NCBI RefSeq assembly: GCF_021117345.1
Contig: NZ_CP088261.1
Span: 310,001 to 374,000, forward strand
Direction of reading: 5' to 3'
Length of the DNA stretch: 64,000 nucleotides
From: Microbacterium sp. cx-55
GTDB taxonomy: Bacteria > Actinomycetota > Actinomycetes > Actinomycetales > Microbacteriaceae
Positions 14,919-24,490 of the stretch are shown piece after piece. A program made the position numbers and the translations under genes. The notes below the pieces were generated by a model, which saw only the letters and a list, made by a program, of their open reading frames with translations, was not told the origin of the DNA and ran no database searches. Each line of letters opens with the position of its first letter. Positions within the stretch are counted from its first letter, which is position 1.

Positions 14919-17792
14919 TCAGCTCCCCGGCGCCGGGACCAGCGTCAGGTAGTCCAGCATTAACTTGTACCCCGAGGCGCTGCTGTTCTTGCCGGTCGTC
15001 GTCAGTCTCACCAGATAGCTCCCGGGCGCGGGGAACGTGTACGCACCGAAGGTCAGGTCCTTCTGGGCGGCGGTCGTGTTCCAGAAGAAGTCCTGCGGGC
15101 TTCCGGTGTTCGTTCCGTTGACGGACAGCTGGGAGATGCCCGTTCCTCCCGACTTGAAGGCGCGGGCCCCGATGTCGTACGTGCCGGCCTGCGGCACATC
15201 GACGCTGAACTCGATGTAGTCGCCGACCGCGTTGTTGTTGACGCCCAGCTTCTTTCCGCCGCTCGCGTTCGTGTCGTTGTAGAGCGAGACGGAATCGCTG
15301 AGGGAGCTGACGGGCAGCGTCTCGGCCTCGTAGACGCTCGGCACCGCGATCGGCGCGGGGTTGGGTTGCTGAGCGCCCCCGAGCGAGAACTTCACGTTGA
15401 AGTCTTTGCCCCGCGCGTTGTTCACGTTAATCTTCAGCTCGATCGTCGGTGTGTACTGCAGCACCGTGACCTCGGGGTCCTTCGAGATGAGCCCCGTCGC
15501 CGCCGAGTCCAGGCTGAGGTAGATGTGCCCGGCGTTCTTCTGCGTGGGATCGGCGACGGACAGTTCCACGCTATCGGCAGTGGAGCTCAGCATGACCGAC
15601 GCCTTCTTGTCGGATGTGACACCGCCGGCGGATGTCGACTCGTCCTTCCAGAAGTTGATCCCGGTGACGTTCAGGTCGTTCTCGCGCACCGCCTGCACGG
15701 ACGCGGAGTTCTCGAGGATGCTGATGTCGGGGGCCGCGGCGTAGCCGCTCACCTGTGCACTCGTCTTGCCGGGGAGCAGGACGTAGGAGTACGCCGCGTT
15801 GGTCGGGTTCGTCCCCTGGTCCACCGCGAGCGAGAGGAAGTTCCGAGTGATCGGCGTGGTGTTCGCCCACTCCGATGAGGAGTTGAGCTGCTTCCAGTTT
15901 CCGGTGCGCTGCTCGCGCAAACCCTTCACCGTCGCGCCGCCCGGGAAGTAGTAGCCGATGTCGGAGCCGGGAACGCTCCCCGCGAGATGCGCGGTGTTCA
16001 CCCCGGCCGCGGTCTCCGTCCAGCCGAGCGTGGACGGCCTTGCGGCGCCGTTGATCGACAGCGCATTGTCGCCCGCGGTGTTCAGCTTGCGGTTCTCGAC
16101 GATCGTCTCGGTACCGATCCCGTCGGTACTCGTGATCCCCGCGCCCAGCGCGACGATCTCGTCGTCGAACATGAACCACGACTTCTTGCCCTCCAGCGTG
16201 CGTCCGACCGGGTGCAAATCCATGCCGGTGACGCCGTAGCGGTCGAGGATGCTCGCGCCGCCGACCCAGGACTTGTCGGTGCGGCTGTTCGCGGGCTGGG
16301 TCGTGTTCTTCAGAACCGTCGTTCCCGGGAGACGGTAGCTGTCGACGGTCGGCCAGAAGCCGTCGTGGAACTGGCTGAGGTCGTTGTTGTAGAGGAAGGT
16401 CATCCCGTCGCCGGTGTGCCAGCCCTTCGCGTTCTCCGAGTTGATGGCTTCGTAGCCGCCGATCCGGCTCGAGGCCATGCTGATGCCGAACCCGTACCCC
16501 GGTCGCAGATGAACCGTGCGATCCATACCGGTGAACTGGCGATTCGTCACGAGCTCATCGCGCACCGGCACGGAAGCATCGCCCAGAATGCCCTTGGCGA
16601 ACACGATGAGGTCCACCGGCACCGTCGAGAGGAACGTCTTGTCCGCATCCACCGACAGCCACGCCTTGACCATGCTCCGGAACGCTGCGGCGTCCGCGGC
16701 GGGAGCGATCTCGGACAGTCGCGAGATGGAGGCCAGCACCGACACCGCTGCCGCGTCGTCCTGCGCGCCGAAGCGGCTCACCTCGCGGCCGCGCACCATG
16801 TCCATCAGGTTGCCTTTGTAGATGAACGGTTCGTAGGCGTCGTACACCCACTCGATCACATGGGCGCTGTTCGGGTCGACCACATCCCACGTGGAGCCGT
16901 CGAGCAGGTACATGAGGTCGGCGATCCCGGAGAGGAGGGAGGCGCCGTATCCGCCGTTGTAGGCGTAGAAATTGTGCTGGACGAAGGATCCATCCGCGTA
17001 GAAGCCGTCACCCGTCGTGACGTACGGGAAGAGAGCGCTCAGGCCGTCCCGACCCGCGGCGACGCGTGCGGCATCCTGTGCGTTGATTCCGGAGATCGCG
17101 ATCACCTGGCTCTCCCACAGCCGATTGGCGCCGGTCATGGCGACCGTCGGCTGGGCGTAGGAGATGGCGGCCATGTAGTTCGACACCTGGGTGCTGGTCA
17201 GGTCGCTGTAGATCAGCGCGACGATGTCGTTCAGCGCCAGCGGCGCTCCGATCTGCCAGTGCCACCAGTTCTGGTACAGGGTGGCGCCGTTGTAGTAGAC
17301 GTTCGCATTCATCCAGTCCAGCGCGCCGATGAGGTCGGCCCGCAGCTGAGCGCTCCCCTGCAGGGCGGAGCCCTGGGTCACATACGCGAGGGCCATGTCG
17401 CGAAGGTGCTGGTAGGTGCGCGTCGCGCTCGCCGAATCGTTCCCGAAGGGCGAGTCGTCCCAGAGCCGGTTCCGGTCGGCGTTCTTCTTCATCGAATCCC
17501 AGTACTGCTGACCGGATGCCGTGATGCTCGCGACGCGGGCGGAGATATCCGGGTCGGACCCGTCGAACGTCTGGCCGCCCGACAGCATGGTGGCGTACTT
17601 CTGCCGTAGGCCGTCGAACTCGGTCGCCGTCGTCACGGTGCGCGGCGCGGTCTCGAGCGCCGCGACCGGTGCGGATTCTGCGCGTGCGTCGGAGGGGTGG
17701 AGCACGAGGCCTCCCGTGATCATCGCGAGCGCGACGGTCCAGCCCGTCGCCCGCCGCATCGAAGTACCGAACACCATCGAAGTACCGAACAT
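14919..17792 (-). CDS. Secreted polysaccharide lyase family 8 (probable xanthan lyase)
   Basis: A 957-residue exported lyase. A signal peptide ends near DARA (residue about 38). The alpha/alpha-toroid domain (about 45-420) contains NWWHWQIGAP (about 179, the catalytic Asn region) and DGSFVQHNFYAYNGGYG (about 267-283), which supplies the catalytic His and Tyr of PL8. The central beta-domain includes WHTGDGMTFLYNND. The C-terminal 140 residues (from VYEAETLP, about 817) form a CBM6/35-like carbohydrate-binding module. PL8 enzymes cut beside uronic acids (hyaluronan, chondroitin, xanthan). The GH38/GH3/GH9 neighbours favour xanthan. The ATG at 17792 follows AAGGA, but an 18-bp duplication gives two more in-frame ATGs. 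It lies 22 bp after the mannosidase gene, in the same operon. Confidence 0.88.
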   Translation of the reverse strand: MFGTSMVFGTSMRRATGWTVALAMITGGLVLHPSDARAESAPVAALETAPRTVTTATEFDGLRQKYATMLSGGQTFDGSDPDISARVASITASGQQYWDSMKKNADRNRLWDDSPFGNDSASATRTYQHLRDMALAYVTQGSALQGSAQLRADLIGALDWMNANVYYNGATLYQNWWHWQIGAPLALNDIVALIYSDLTSTQVSNYMAAISYAQPTVAMTGANRLWESQVIAISGINAQDAARVAAGRDGLSALFPYVTTGDGFYADGSFVQHNFYAYNGGYGASLLSGIADLMYLLDGSTWDVVDPNSAHVIEWVYDAYEPFIYKGNLMDMVRGREVSRFGAQDDAAAVSVLASISRLSEIAPAADAAAFRSMVKAWLSVDADKTFLSTVPVDLIVFAKGILGDASVPVRDELVTNRQFTGMDRTVHLRPGYGFGISMASSRIGGYEAINSENAKGWHTGDGMTFLYNNDLSQFHDGFWPTVDSYRLPGTTVLKNTTQPANSRTDKSWVGGASILDRYGVTGMDLHPVGRTLEGKKSWFMFDDEIVALGAGITSTDGIGTETIVENRKLNTAGDNALSINGAARPSTLGWTETAAGVNTAHLAGSVPGSDIGYYFPGGATVKGLREQRTGNWKQLNSSSEWANTTPITRNFLSLAVDQGTNPTNAAYSYVLLPGKTSAQVSGYAAAPDISILENSASVQAVRENDLNVTGINFWKDESTSAGGVTSDKKASVMLSSTADSVELSVADPTQKNAGHIYLSLDSAATGLISKDPEVTVLQYTPTIELKINVNNARGKDFNVKFSLGGAQQPNPAPIAVPSVYEAETLPVSSLSDSVSLYNDTNASGGKKLGVNNNAVGDYIEFSVDVPQAGTYDIGARAFKSGGTGISQLSVNGTNTGSPQDFFWNTTAAQKDLTFGAYTFPAPGSYLVRLTTTGKNSSASGYKLMLDYLTLVPAPGS
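17758..17791. repeat. 18-bp tandem duplication at the lyase start codon
   Basis: ATCGAAGTACCGAACA occurs at 17758-17773 and again at 17776-17791. The duplication encodes the repeated FGTSM at the lyase N-terminus and creates three in-frame ATG codons. Confidence 0.8.
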
Positions 17793-17814
17793 CGTTGTCC
17801 TTAATCGCTGAGGG

Positions 17815-20800
17815 TCAGGGGGAGGGAAGGTGCGTTGCGCGCCGTGCGCAGCGCAGGGTGAGAATCTCGAAGGGACGCAGGGTGAGGATGATGCCGTCGC
17901 CCGACGCGAACTGGCGGCCGCCGACGATCGTGCGCTCGAGCAGGTCCACTTCGTGCACGCGCGCCCCGGGAACATCGATGTGCAGCGCCGTGGTGCGGCG
18001 GCCCCCGGATGCCTCGTACAGGCGCACGATCACGTCGCCCGAGCCGTCCTCGGCGAGCTTCACCGTCTCGACCCGCACGTCGGGATCGGTCGAGCGGATC
18101 AGCGGCGCGACCGCCTGTGCGCCGCGCACCCGGCGCACGCCGCCGTCCAGACGATGCCCCTCCTCGGCCGCCTCGCGGAGGCCCGCACCCGGTCGGATGG
18201 CGAAGGCGATGTCGTGCGTGCCGCGGTCGGCGTCCGGGTCGGGGAATGTCGGAGCGCGCAGCACCGACAGGCCGACGGTCGTCGTCGTGCCGCCGTCGGG
18301 GCGCGTCTCGCGTTCGACGGAGTGCCCGTAGGTCGAGTCGTTCGCGATCGCGACGCCGTATCCCGGCTCGCCGACGTGGATCCACCGTTGCGCCACGATC
18401 TCGAACCGCGCCGCGTCCCACGAGGTGTTGCTGTGGGTGGGTCGCTCGAGATGACCGAACTGGATCTCGGCGCTCGAGCGGTCGGCGTGCACGTCGAGGG
18501 GCACGTACATCCGGAGCAGGCGATGCCGCTCCTGCCAGTCCACGTGCAGCGTCACGTCGACGGCGCCACTGCCGGGCCGGAGGCTCACGGTCTGCACGAT
18601 GGTCGAGGCCCCGGTCGATCGGGTCGCCCGGATCTGCGCGACCTCACTGACCACCTCCGCGGTGACCTCGTCGGCGTGCCCGAGATCGACCGCTCGCGCG
18701 CGATAGTGGCGGTCGATGTCCCAGGCATCCCACTTGTCGGGGTGATCGGGGTGAACCAGCAGGCGACCCGCGCGTGCCCCGGGGGCGATCGCCTCGCGGC
18801 CGGAGGCGTCGCGCAGAGACCGCAGCAGGCCGTCGCCGTCCACCTCGGCTCGCACGAGCCCGTTGTCGAGGATCCATCCGTCGTCGCCCGCGGGCACGAG
18901 GGTGACCGGCGCCCCGATCGCGGCCGGCGCATCGATCGCTCCCGCGGGCACTCCCGCGATCCCGAGCGGCGCCGAGTTTGCGGTCAACGCGAGGTCGCCG
19001 TGGCCGGTGAGCGCGGCGATGCTCGTGCGGACGATCTCGTCCAGCTCGCCCTGCAACCGCGCGTGGTCGGCCTCGGCCTCCCGGTGCACCCACGCGATCG
19101 AACTGCCGGGGAGGATGTCGTGGAACTGCAGCAGCAGCGTCCGCTGCCACGCGCGCTGCAGCGCCTCGAGCGGATACGGCAGCTCGGCGCGGACCGCGGC
19201 GGTGGTGGCCCACAGCTCGGCCTCGTGCAGCATCCGCTCCACACGCCGGTTGCCCTGCTTGGTGCGCAGTTGGCTGGTCAACGTGCCGCGATGCAGCTCG
19301 AGATACATCTCGCCCGACCACACCGGCAGTGCGGGGTTCTCGCTGGCGGCGCGCTCGTAGAAGTCCCGCGGTGTCCCCAGGACCACGCGCGGCGAGCCCT
19401 CGAGGTCGGCCTGCCGGTGGGCGGATGCCACCATCTCGCGGGTCGGCCCGCCGCCGCCGTCGCCCCAACCGAACGGTGCGAGCGAGACCGTTCCCGTGCC
19501 GTGATCGAGGAACGTCCGCTCGGCGTGTGCGAGTTCGGCGGGAGAGAGCTCCGCGTTGTAGGTCTCGATCGGGGGGAAGTGGGTGAACACGCGAGTGCCG
19601 TCGATGCCCTCCCACCAGAAGGAGTGATGCGGCATCCGGTTGGTCTGATTCCACGAGATCTTCTGCGTCATGAACCAGTCGGAGCCCGACAGTCGCACGA
19701 TCTGGGGCAGCGCCGCGCTGTAACCGAACGTGTCGGGCAGCCACACCTCGGTGGTCTCGACGCCGAACTTCTCCAGGAACCAGAGCTTGCCGACGATCAG
19801 CTGACGTGCAGTCGCCTCACCACCGGGGAGGTTCGTGTCGGGTTCGACCCACTGCCCGCCGACGAGCACGAAGCGTCCGGCGCGCACCTGGTCCCGGATG
19901 CGGGCGAAGAGGTCGGGATAGTGCTCCTCGACCCACGCGAGCTGCTGCGCCGAGGAGCAGGAGAAGCGGAGGTCGGGGTGCCGCTCGAGCAGGTCGAGCA
20001 CGTTCGAGAACGTCCGGGCGCACTTGCGGATGGTCTCGCGCACCGGCCACAGCCACGCGGAGTCGATGTGCGCGTGGCCGGTGGCGACGATCGTGTGGGC
20101 GCTCGCCGCCGCCGGGGCGGCCAGCGCGGGGGCGAGCACCGCGTGCGCGGACTCGATCGACCCGAAGAGGTCGTCCGGGTCGATGGCGTCCAGCATCCGG
20201 TCCAGCGCCTGCCAGATCCGGGCGGCGCGGGGTGTGCCCGGGGGGAGCTGCTCGGCGAGACCGGCGAGCACGTCGATGTCGCGGAGCAGATCTTCCGCGC
20301 GCGCGTCGATCAGCGCGAGTTCCATCCGCTCGAGCCGGTAGAGCGGCGGAGCATCCGGTGCGGAGGGCGCGCCGAGCGCCGTCGGGCGCCAGTGCGACTC
20401 CGGGGGGATGGTGGGGTTCGCGGCGAGCTCCAGGTACGCGTCGAGATGGTCACCGTCGACCGGCAACCACGCGTTCCGCGGCGAGATGCCCTTGATCACG
20501 GTGCCGTCGGGGCGGAAGGCGAGGGCCTCCGCCTGGAACCCGGGGGCGAGATCGTGGAACCCGAGGTCGACCACCAGCTCGACCCGGCGGTGCGCATCGC
20601 GCACCCAGTCCGGCGGAACGTCACCGTGCACCTGCACCCAGAGCGTGCTCCACGCGCGCCCCCAGCGGTCTCCGACCGAGAACGCGGCGAAGTCCTGGGC
20701 GCGTGCGACCGCGAAGGGCACCGGCTCGCCGGGCACGGGCCAGGCCGTCATCGCCACGGGCGCCGTGTGCACGATCGCGGCCTCGCGAAGGGTCTCCGCC

Positions 20801-20832
20801 ACGAACCGGGTCAGCCTGTCGCGGACGCTCAC
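17815..20832 (-). CDS. GH38 alpha-mannosidase
   Basis: A 1005-residue glycoside hydrolase family 38 enzyme, cytosolic because no signal peptide is present. The zinc site motif GHAHIDSAWLWP is at about residue 249, and the nucleophile is the Asp of WLPDTFGYS at about 365. SCSSAQQLAWVEEHYPDLF and WEGIDGTRVFTHFPP are typical GH38 elements, followed by the usual large beta-sandwich C-terminal half. It should release alpha-linked mannose from imported oligosaccharides; in xanthan fragments this would be the inner mannose on the glucan. The GTG at 20832 overlaps the GH3 stop (GTGA); an ATG six codons earlier (20850) is the alternative. Confidence 0.93.
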   Translation of the reverse strand: MSVRDRLTRFVAETLREAAIVHTAPVAMTAWPVPGEPVPFAVARAQDFAAFSVGDRWGRAWSTLWVQVHGDVPPDWVRDAHRRVELVVDLGFHDLAPGFQAEALAFRPDGTVIKGISPRNAWLPVDGDHLDAYLELAANPTIPPESHWRPTALGAPSAPDAPPLYRLERMELALIDARAEDLLRDIDVLAGLAEQLPPGTPRAARIWQALDRMLDAIDPDDLFGSIESAHAVLAPALAAPAAASAHTIVATGHAHIDSAWLWPVRETIRKCARTFSNVLDLLERHPDLRFSCSSAQQLAWVEEHYPDLFARIRDQVRAGRFVLVGGQWVEPDTNLPGGEATARQLIVGKLWFLEKFGVETTEVWLPDTFGYSAALPQIVRLSGSDWFMTQKISWNQTNRMPHHSFWWEGIDGTRVFTHFPPIETYNAELSPAELAHAERTFLDHGTGTVSLAPFGWGDGGGGPTREMVASAHRQADLEGSPRVVLGTPRDFYERAASENPALPVWSGEMYLELHRGTLTSQLRTKQGNRRVERMLHEAELWATTAAVRAELPYPLEALQRAWQRTLLLQFHDILPGSSIAWVHREAEADHARLQGELDEIVRTSIAALTGHGDLALTANSAPLGIAGVPAGAIDAPAAIGAPVTLVPAGDDGWILDNGLVRAEVDGDGLLRSLRDASGREAIAPGARAGRLLVHPDHPDKWDAWDIDRHYRARAVDLGHADEVTAEVVSEVAQIRATRSTGASTIVQTVSLRPGSGAVDVTLHVDWQERHRLLRMYVPLDVHADRSSAEIQFGHLERPTHSNTSWDAARFEIVAQRWIHVGEPGYGVAIANDSTYGHSVERETRPDGGTTTTVGLSVLRAPTFPDPDADRGTHDIAFAIRPGAGLREAAEEGHRLDGGVRRVRGAQAVAPLIRSTDPDVRVETVKLAEDGSGDVIVRLYEASGGRRTTALHIDVPGARVHEVDLLERTIVGGRQFASGDGIILTLRPFEILTLRCARRATHLPSP

Positions 20833-22607
20833 TCCGACGCTCCGCTCCATCGGAAGCCGGCGGGAAACAGCGGGTCGGCGGTGTCGTTCGGAATGTCTTC
20901 GTGCGAGACCCGCACCGCATCCATGCTCCGCGGGATCTCGAAGGGCAGGCGACCACGCGGACGGATGCGGCCCGTCAGCGCCGCGACGAGGGCCGCGTCG
21001 CTCGTGCCGTACGTGCCGACGAGCACCGTCGCGAGCGGCAGGATCGGCGTGAGAATGGCGGGCCGTTCGAGTCCCGCATCCACGATGAGTGTGGTGACGG
21101 CAGCGATCCCCCGCAGCCGCGCCACGAGACCCGGCCGGTACTCCAGCGACCCCTGATGGAAGAGCGACTCGAAGAGCAGATCGTCGCGCGGCTCGAACGG
21201 CGTGGGCAGGCGGACGATCGCGAGGTCGGCGTCTTCGGCCCGGCCGACGACCGTGCCGAGCTCCGCCGCCGCCGCGGCCGACATCCCTTCGACGTACACG
21301 CGTCTCCCCTCGTTTGGACGCAGGGGGAGCAGCGGGCCTTCGTCTCGCAGGACGGTCACGGATGCGGCCTGGGCACGGAAACCCGCGTCGCTGTGCGCGG
21401 GCGAGCCGACGATCCGCTCCGCGGCATCCTCATCGACGTACGGATCGTCGAAGAGTCCGAGGCGGAACTTCAGCTCGAGCAGGCGCCGCGCGGAGACGTC
21501 GATCCGCCCCTCGGTGATGTGTCCGGTGCGCACGAGGTCGACGAGCAGGTCGGTGCATTCTTCGCCGCCGAACTGATCGCACCCGGCGTCGATGACCGTG
21601 ATCAGACGCTCGGCGGGCGAGAGATGCTCGACCCCCCACGCCTTCGCCGGCAGCACCTGGCCCTGGGCGACGTTGTCGTGGATCAGCTCCCAGTCGGTGA
21701 CGACGACGCCGTCGAAGCCGAGCCGCTCTCGCAGCAGTCCCGTGATGATCGCCCGGTTGTAGCCGAAGCCCACTTCCTCGACGGGCTCGCCGTCGAGTTC
21801 GAGACCGATCGGCATTCCGTAGTAGGGCATCATGCCGGCCGTGCCCGCGGCGATCGCCGCCCGGAACGGGGCGAGATGCAGCGCGAACCCGCCGCCGGGG
21901 TACACCTGCTCCCGGCCGTACGGGAAATGCGCGTCCTCGCCGTCTTGCTGCGGGCCGCCGCCGGGGAAATGCTTCGTGACGCACGCGACCGAATCGGGGC
22001 CGAGGTCGGGGCCCTGGAACCCTTCGAGGTACGCGACGAGAGCGCGGGTCGTGCGCTCGGCATCCGCGCCGAACGTCTGGAACTGCCGCCCCCAGCGCGG
22101 TTCGCTCGCGAGATCGACCTGCGGGTGCAGCGCCATCCGGATGCCGACGGCGAGGTACTCGCGGCGCGCGATCTGCGCATGCTCGCGGATGTCGGCGTCA
22201 TCGAGGGCGGCGAGTCCGAGCGGCTCCGGCCACTGCGAGAACCCCCGGGCCGCGAAGGACGCGCCGGCGTTCTCGGTGAAGGCGTGGCGCGGATCTGTGC
22301 TGACCGTGACCGGGATGCCGTGCTCGGTCTCGGCGGCCAGCCGCTGCAGCGCATTGGCCCAGCGCGCGGCCTCGCGAGGGGTGCCGAGCCCGTGCACGTT
22401 GAAGTGGTTCATGTGCTTGTCGCGCACGACGGTGCGCGTCGGCGACTTGCTGAGCGATCCGGTCGTCTCCACGAGCGATCCACCGGGACCGGACTCGATC
22501 ACGGTGTGGAACATCAGCCCGACCTTCTCCTCCAGGCTGAGGCGACCGAGCAAGTCGGTCGTGCGCTCGGCGGGCGTCTGCCGCGGGTCGCGGTACGAAT
22601 CGCGCAC
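20829..22607 (-). CDS. GH3 beta-glucosidase-type hydrolase
   Basis: A 592-residue glycoside hydrolase family 3 protein without signal peptide. The substrate-binding KHFPGGG is at about residue 212, and the catalytic nucleophile is the Asp in GFDGVVVTDW (about 304-313). The N-terminal barrel is followed by a reduced second domain and no fibronectin-III domain, shorter than the 750-800 residues of many GH3 beta-glucosidases. It probably removes beta-linked glucose (or another beta-sugar) from imported oligosaccharides. It starts at a GTG three bases after the permease stop and overlaps the mannosidase gene by 4 bp, so all are one transcript. Confidence 0.92.
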   Translation of the reverse strand: MRDSYRDPRQTPAERTTDLLGRLSLEEKVGLMFHTVIESGPGGSLVETTGSLSKSPTRTVVRDKHMNHFNVHGLGTPREAARWANALQRLAAETEHGIPVTVSTDPRHAFTENAGASFAARGFSQWPEPLGLAALDDADIREHAQIARREYLAVGIRMALHPQVDLASEPRWGRQFQTFGADAERTTRALVAYLEGFQGPDLGPDSVACVTKHFPGGGPQQDGEDAHFPYGREQVYPGGGFALHLAPFRAAIAAGTAGMMPYYGMPIGLELDGEPVEEVGFGYNRAIITGLLRERLGFDGVVVTDWELIHDNVAQGQVLPAKAWGVEHLSPAERLITVIDAGCDQFGGEECTDLLVDLVRTGHITEGRIDVSARRLLELKFRLGLFDDPYVDEDAAERIVGSPAHSDAGFRAQAASVTVLRDEGPLLPLRPNEGRRVYVEGMSAAAAAELGTVVGRAEDADLAIVRLPTPFEPRDDLLFESLFHQGSLEYRPGLVARLRGIAAVTTLIVDAGLERPAILTPILPLATVLVGTYGTSDAALVAALTGRIRPRGRLPFEIPRSMDAVRVSHEDIPNDTADPLFPAGFRWSGASE

Positions 22608-22610
22608 GCC

Positions 22611-23534
22611 TCAGCCCTTCAGTCCGGTGAAGCCGATCCCGCGAACGATCGAGCGCTGGAAGATCACGAAGATGAGGATGGGCGGGATGCTCGCGATCAG
22701 AAGCCCGGAGATGAGGTAGGCCGGATCCGTCGCCTGCGCGAGTCGGGGCAGGGCCACCGCCAACGGCTGGGTCATGGGATCGGTCAGCACGATGAGCGGC
22801 CAGAGGAACTCCTTCCACGCCGTCATGATCGACAGCAGCGACACGACGGCGAGGATGGGGCGCGACATCGGGAGCACGATGCGCCAGAAGATCGTGAACC
22901 ATCCGGCGCCGTCGAGCTGCGCCGCTTCGAACAGGTCGCGGGGGATCTCTTCGAAGAACTGCTTGACCAGCAGGATGGTGAAGGCGTTCGCGCCGGCCGG
23001 AAGCCACACGGCCCAGGGCGTATCGGTGATGCCGATGCCGAGCAGGGGCAGATCGAGCACCGTGAGATAGAGCGCGATCAGGGTGACGGTTCCCGGCACG
23101 AACAGCGTGAGCAGGATCGCGCCGTAGACGAACCGGCCGTACCAGGGGCGGATGACTGCGAGTGCGAAGCCCGCGGTCGCCGACACGATCAGCTGGACGA
23201 TCCAGGAGCCGCCGACGAGCACGACGGTGTTGCCGAGGTAATGACCGATGTCGAGCAGGGTCCACGCGGTGGGGATGTTCTCCCATTTCGCGGGATCGGG
23301 GATGAGGCTCAGCGGATGCTGCACCAGGTCGGTCGTCGTGGAGATCGCGGCGCGCAGCATCCAGATCAGCGGAACCGCACCGAGAGCGATGAGCGCGGCG
23401 AACAGGGCGATGTGCATCGCCCGCCAGCCGACGAAGATGCGCGGGCGACGCCAATCGAAGCCGGACAGGATGGCGCGTTCGCGCGGCGTGGCGGCCGGGC
23501 GCGTGCGCCGGGGGGTCGGTGTCGTGACGGTCAT
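22611..23534 (-). CDS. Carbohydrate ABC transporter permease (MalG-type)
   Basis: A 307-residue inner-membrane permease with six hydrophobic segments. The EAA loop, which contacts the ATPase, reads EIPRDLFEAAQLDGAGWFTIF (about residues 198-218). The protein ends with the GIGFTGLKG tail typical of MalG-type CUT1 permeases. It pairs with the permease encoded upstream, overlapping it by 4 bp (ATGA at 23531-23534). No ATPase gene lies in this operon; CUT1 importers in actinobacteria often share an MsmK-type ATPase encoded elsewhere. Confidence 0.94.
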   Translation of the reverse strand: MTVTTPTPRRTRPAATPRERAILSGFDWRRPRIFVGWRAMHIALFAALIALGAVPLIWMLRAAISTTTDLVQHPLSLIPDPAKWENIPTAWTLLDIGHYLGNTVVLVGGSWIVQLIVSATAGFALAVIRPWYGRFVYGAILLTLFVPGTVTLIALYLTVLDLPLLGIGITDTPWAVWLPAGANAFTILLVKQFFEEIPRDLFEAAQLDGAGWFTIFWRIVLPMSRPILAVVSLLSIMTAWKEFLWPLIVLTDPMTQPLAVALPRLAQATDPAYLISGLLIASIPPILIFVIFQRSIVRGIGFTGLKG

Positions 23535-24490
23535 CGGGTGCTCCAGGAGCGGGTGAGCCGCAGGTAGATCGCGGACACGAGGACGAGGACGAGGGCGAGG
23601 AGGACGCTGAGAGCGGTTGCCACTCCGTAGTTTCCGAAGAGGAACGCGTAGCGGTAGATCATCAGCAGAATCGTGACGGTCGCGTTCGCGGGCCCGCCGT
23701 CGGTCATCACGTAAGGCTCGGTGAACACCTGGATGGCGCCGATGATCTGCAGCAGGAGCAGCACCAGGATGATGCCGCGCATCTGGGGCAGGGTGATGTG
23801 CACGATGCGCTGCCAGACGGACGCGCCGTCGAGTTCGGCCGCTTCGTAGAGCTCGGTGCTCACGCCGGTGAGCGCCGCCAGGTAGATGAGGATCGCGGTG
23901 CCGGCGCCCGACCAGGTCGCCACGATCACGAGGCTCGGCATCGCCAGCTCGGGGGACTGCAGCCAGGGGAGCGGGCCGAGCCCGACGAGGGCGAGCAGGC
24001 TGTTGATGACCCCGGATTCGCCGGGGCTGAAGAACACCTTCCACAGCAAGACCGAGACCACGGGCGGGATGACCACGGGCAGGTACGCGAGGACGCGAGC
24101 GAGGGTGCCGCCGCGGCGGAGCTCCGACATCAGCACGGCGCAGAACAGCGGCACCGGGAGGCCGATCGCGAGCGAGAGCACGGTGAACCAGAGCGTGTTC
24201 AGCGCGGCGCGGCTGAGCAGCGGGTCGGCGAACAGGATCTCGAAGTTGCGGAAGCCGACCCATTCGGCGGGATCCACGAGGTTCGTCTGCTGGAAGGCGA
24301 GCACCACGCTCTGCGCGATGGGCCACCATGCGAAGTACCCGAAGATGATCAGGGTCGGGGCGAGGAAGATCAGCCCCGCCCACGCGGCCTGGCGGCGGGT
24401 GCCGCCGCGGCGCGTCCGCGCGGGCGGGACGGGTGCCTGCGCGGCACGACCGGAGGTCGCACCGCGCAGGCGTTCGGGCGTCATCGTCAT
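23531..24490 (-). CDS. Carbohydrate ABC transporter permease (MalF-type)
   Basis: A 319-residue permease with a cytosolic basic N-terminus (about 1-33) and six membrane helices starting with AAWAGLIFLAPTLIIFGYFA. The EAA loop is STELYEAAELDGASVWQRI (about residues 211-229), followed by VFTEPYVMTDGGPANAT, a signature of sugar CUT1 MalF-type subunits. It forms the channel with the second permease. Start and stop overlap the neighbouring genes by 4 bp each. The substrate is probably oligosaccharides released from the polymer by the secreted lyase and GH9 enzyme (inference). Confidence 0.94.
   Translation of the reverse strand: MTMTPERLRGATSGRAAQAPVPPARTRRGGTRRQAAWAGLIFLAPTLIIFGYFAWWPIAQSVVLAFQQTNLVDPAEWVGFRNFEILFADPLLSRAALNTLWFTVLSLAIGLPVPLFCAVLMSELRRGGTLARVLAYLPVVIPPVVSVLLWKVFFSPGESGVINSLLALVGLGPLPWLQSPELAMPSLVIVATWSGAGTAILIYLAALTGVSTELYEAAELDGASVWQRIVHITLPQMRGIILVLLLLQIIGAIQVFTEPYVMTDGGPANATVTILLMIYRYAFLFGNYGVATALSVLLALVLVLVSAIYLRLTRSWSTR

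Noticed and set aside
17830..21156. A plus-strand open frame of more than 1,100 codons opposite GH38 and GH3
   Set aside because: It is the shadow of the high G/C third-position bias of the minus-strand genes. Its translation is Arg/Gly/Asp/His-rich without domains, while the minus strand has clear catalytic motifs.
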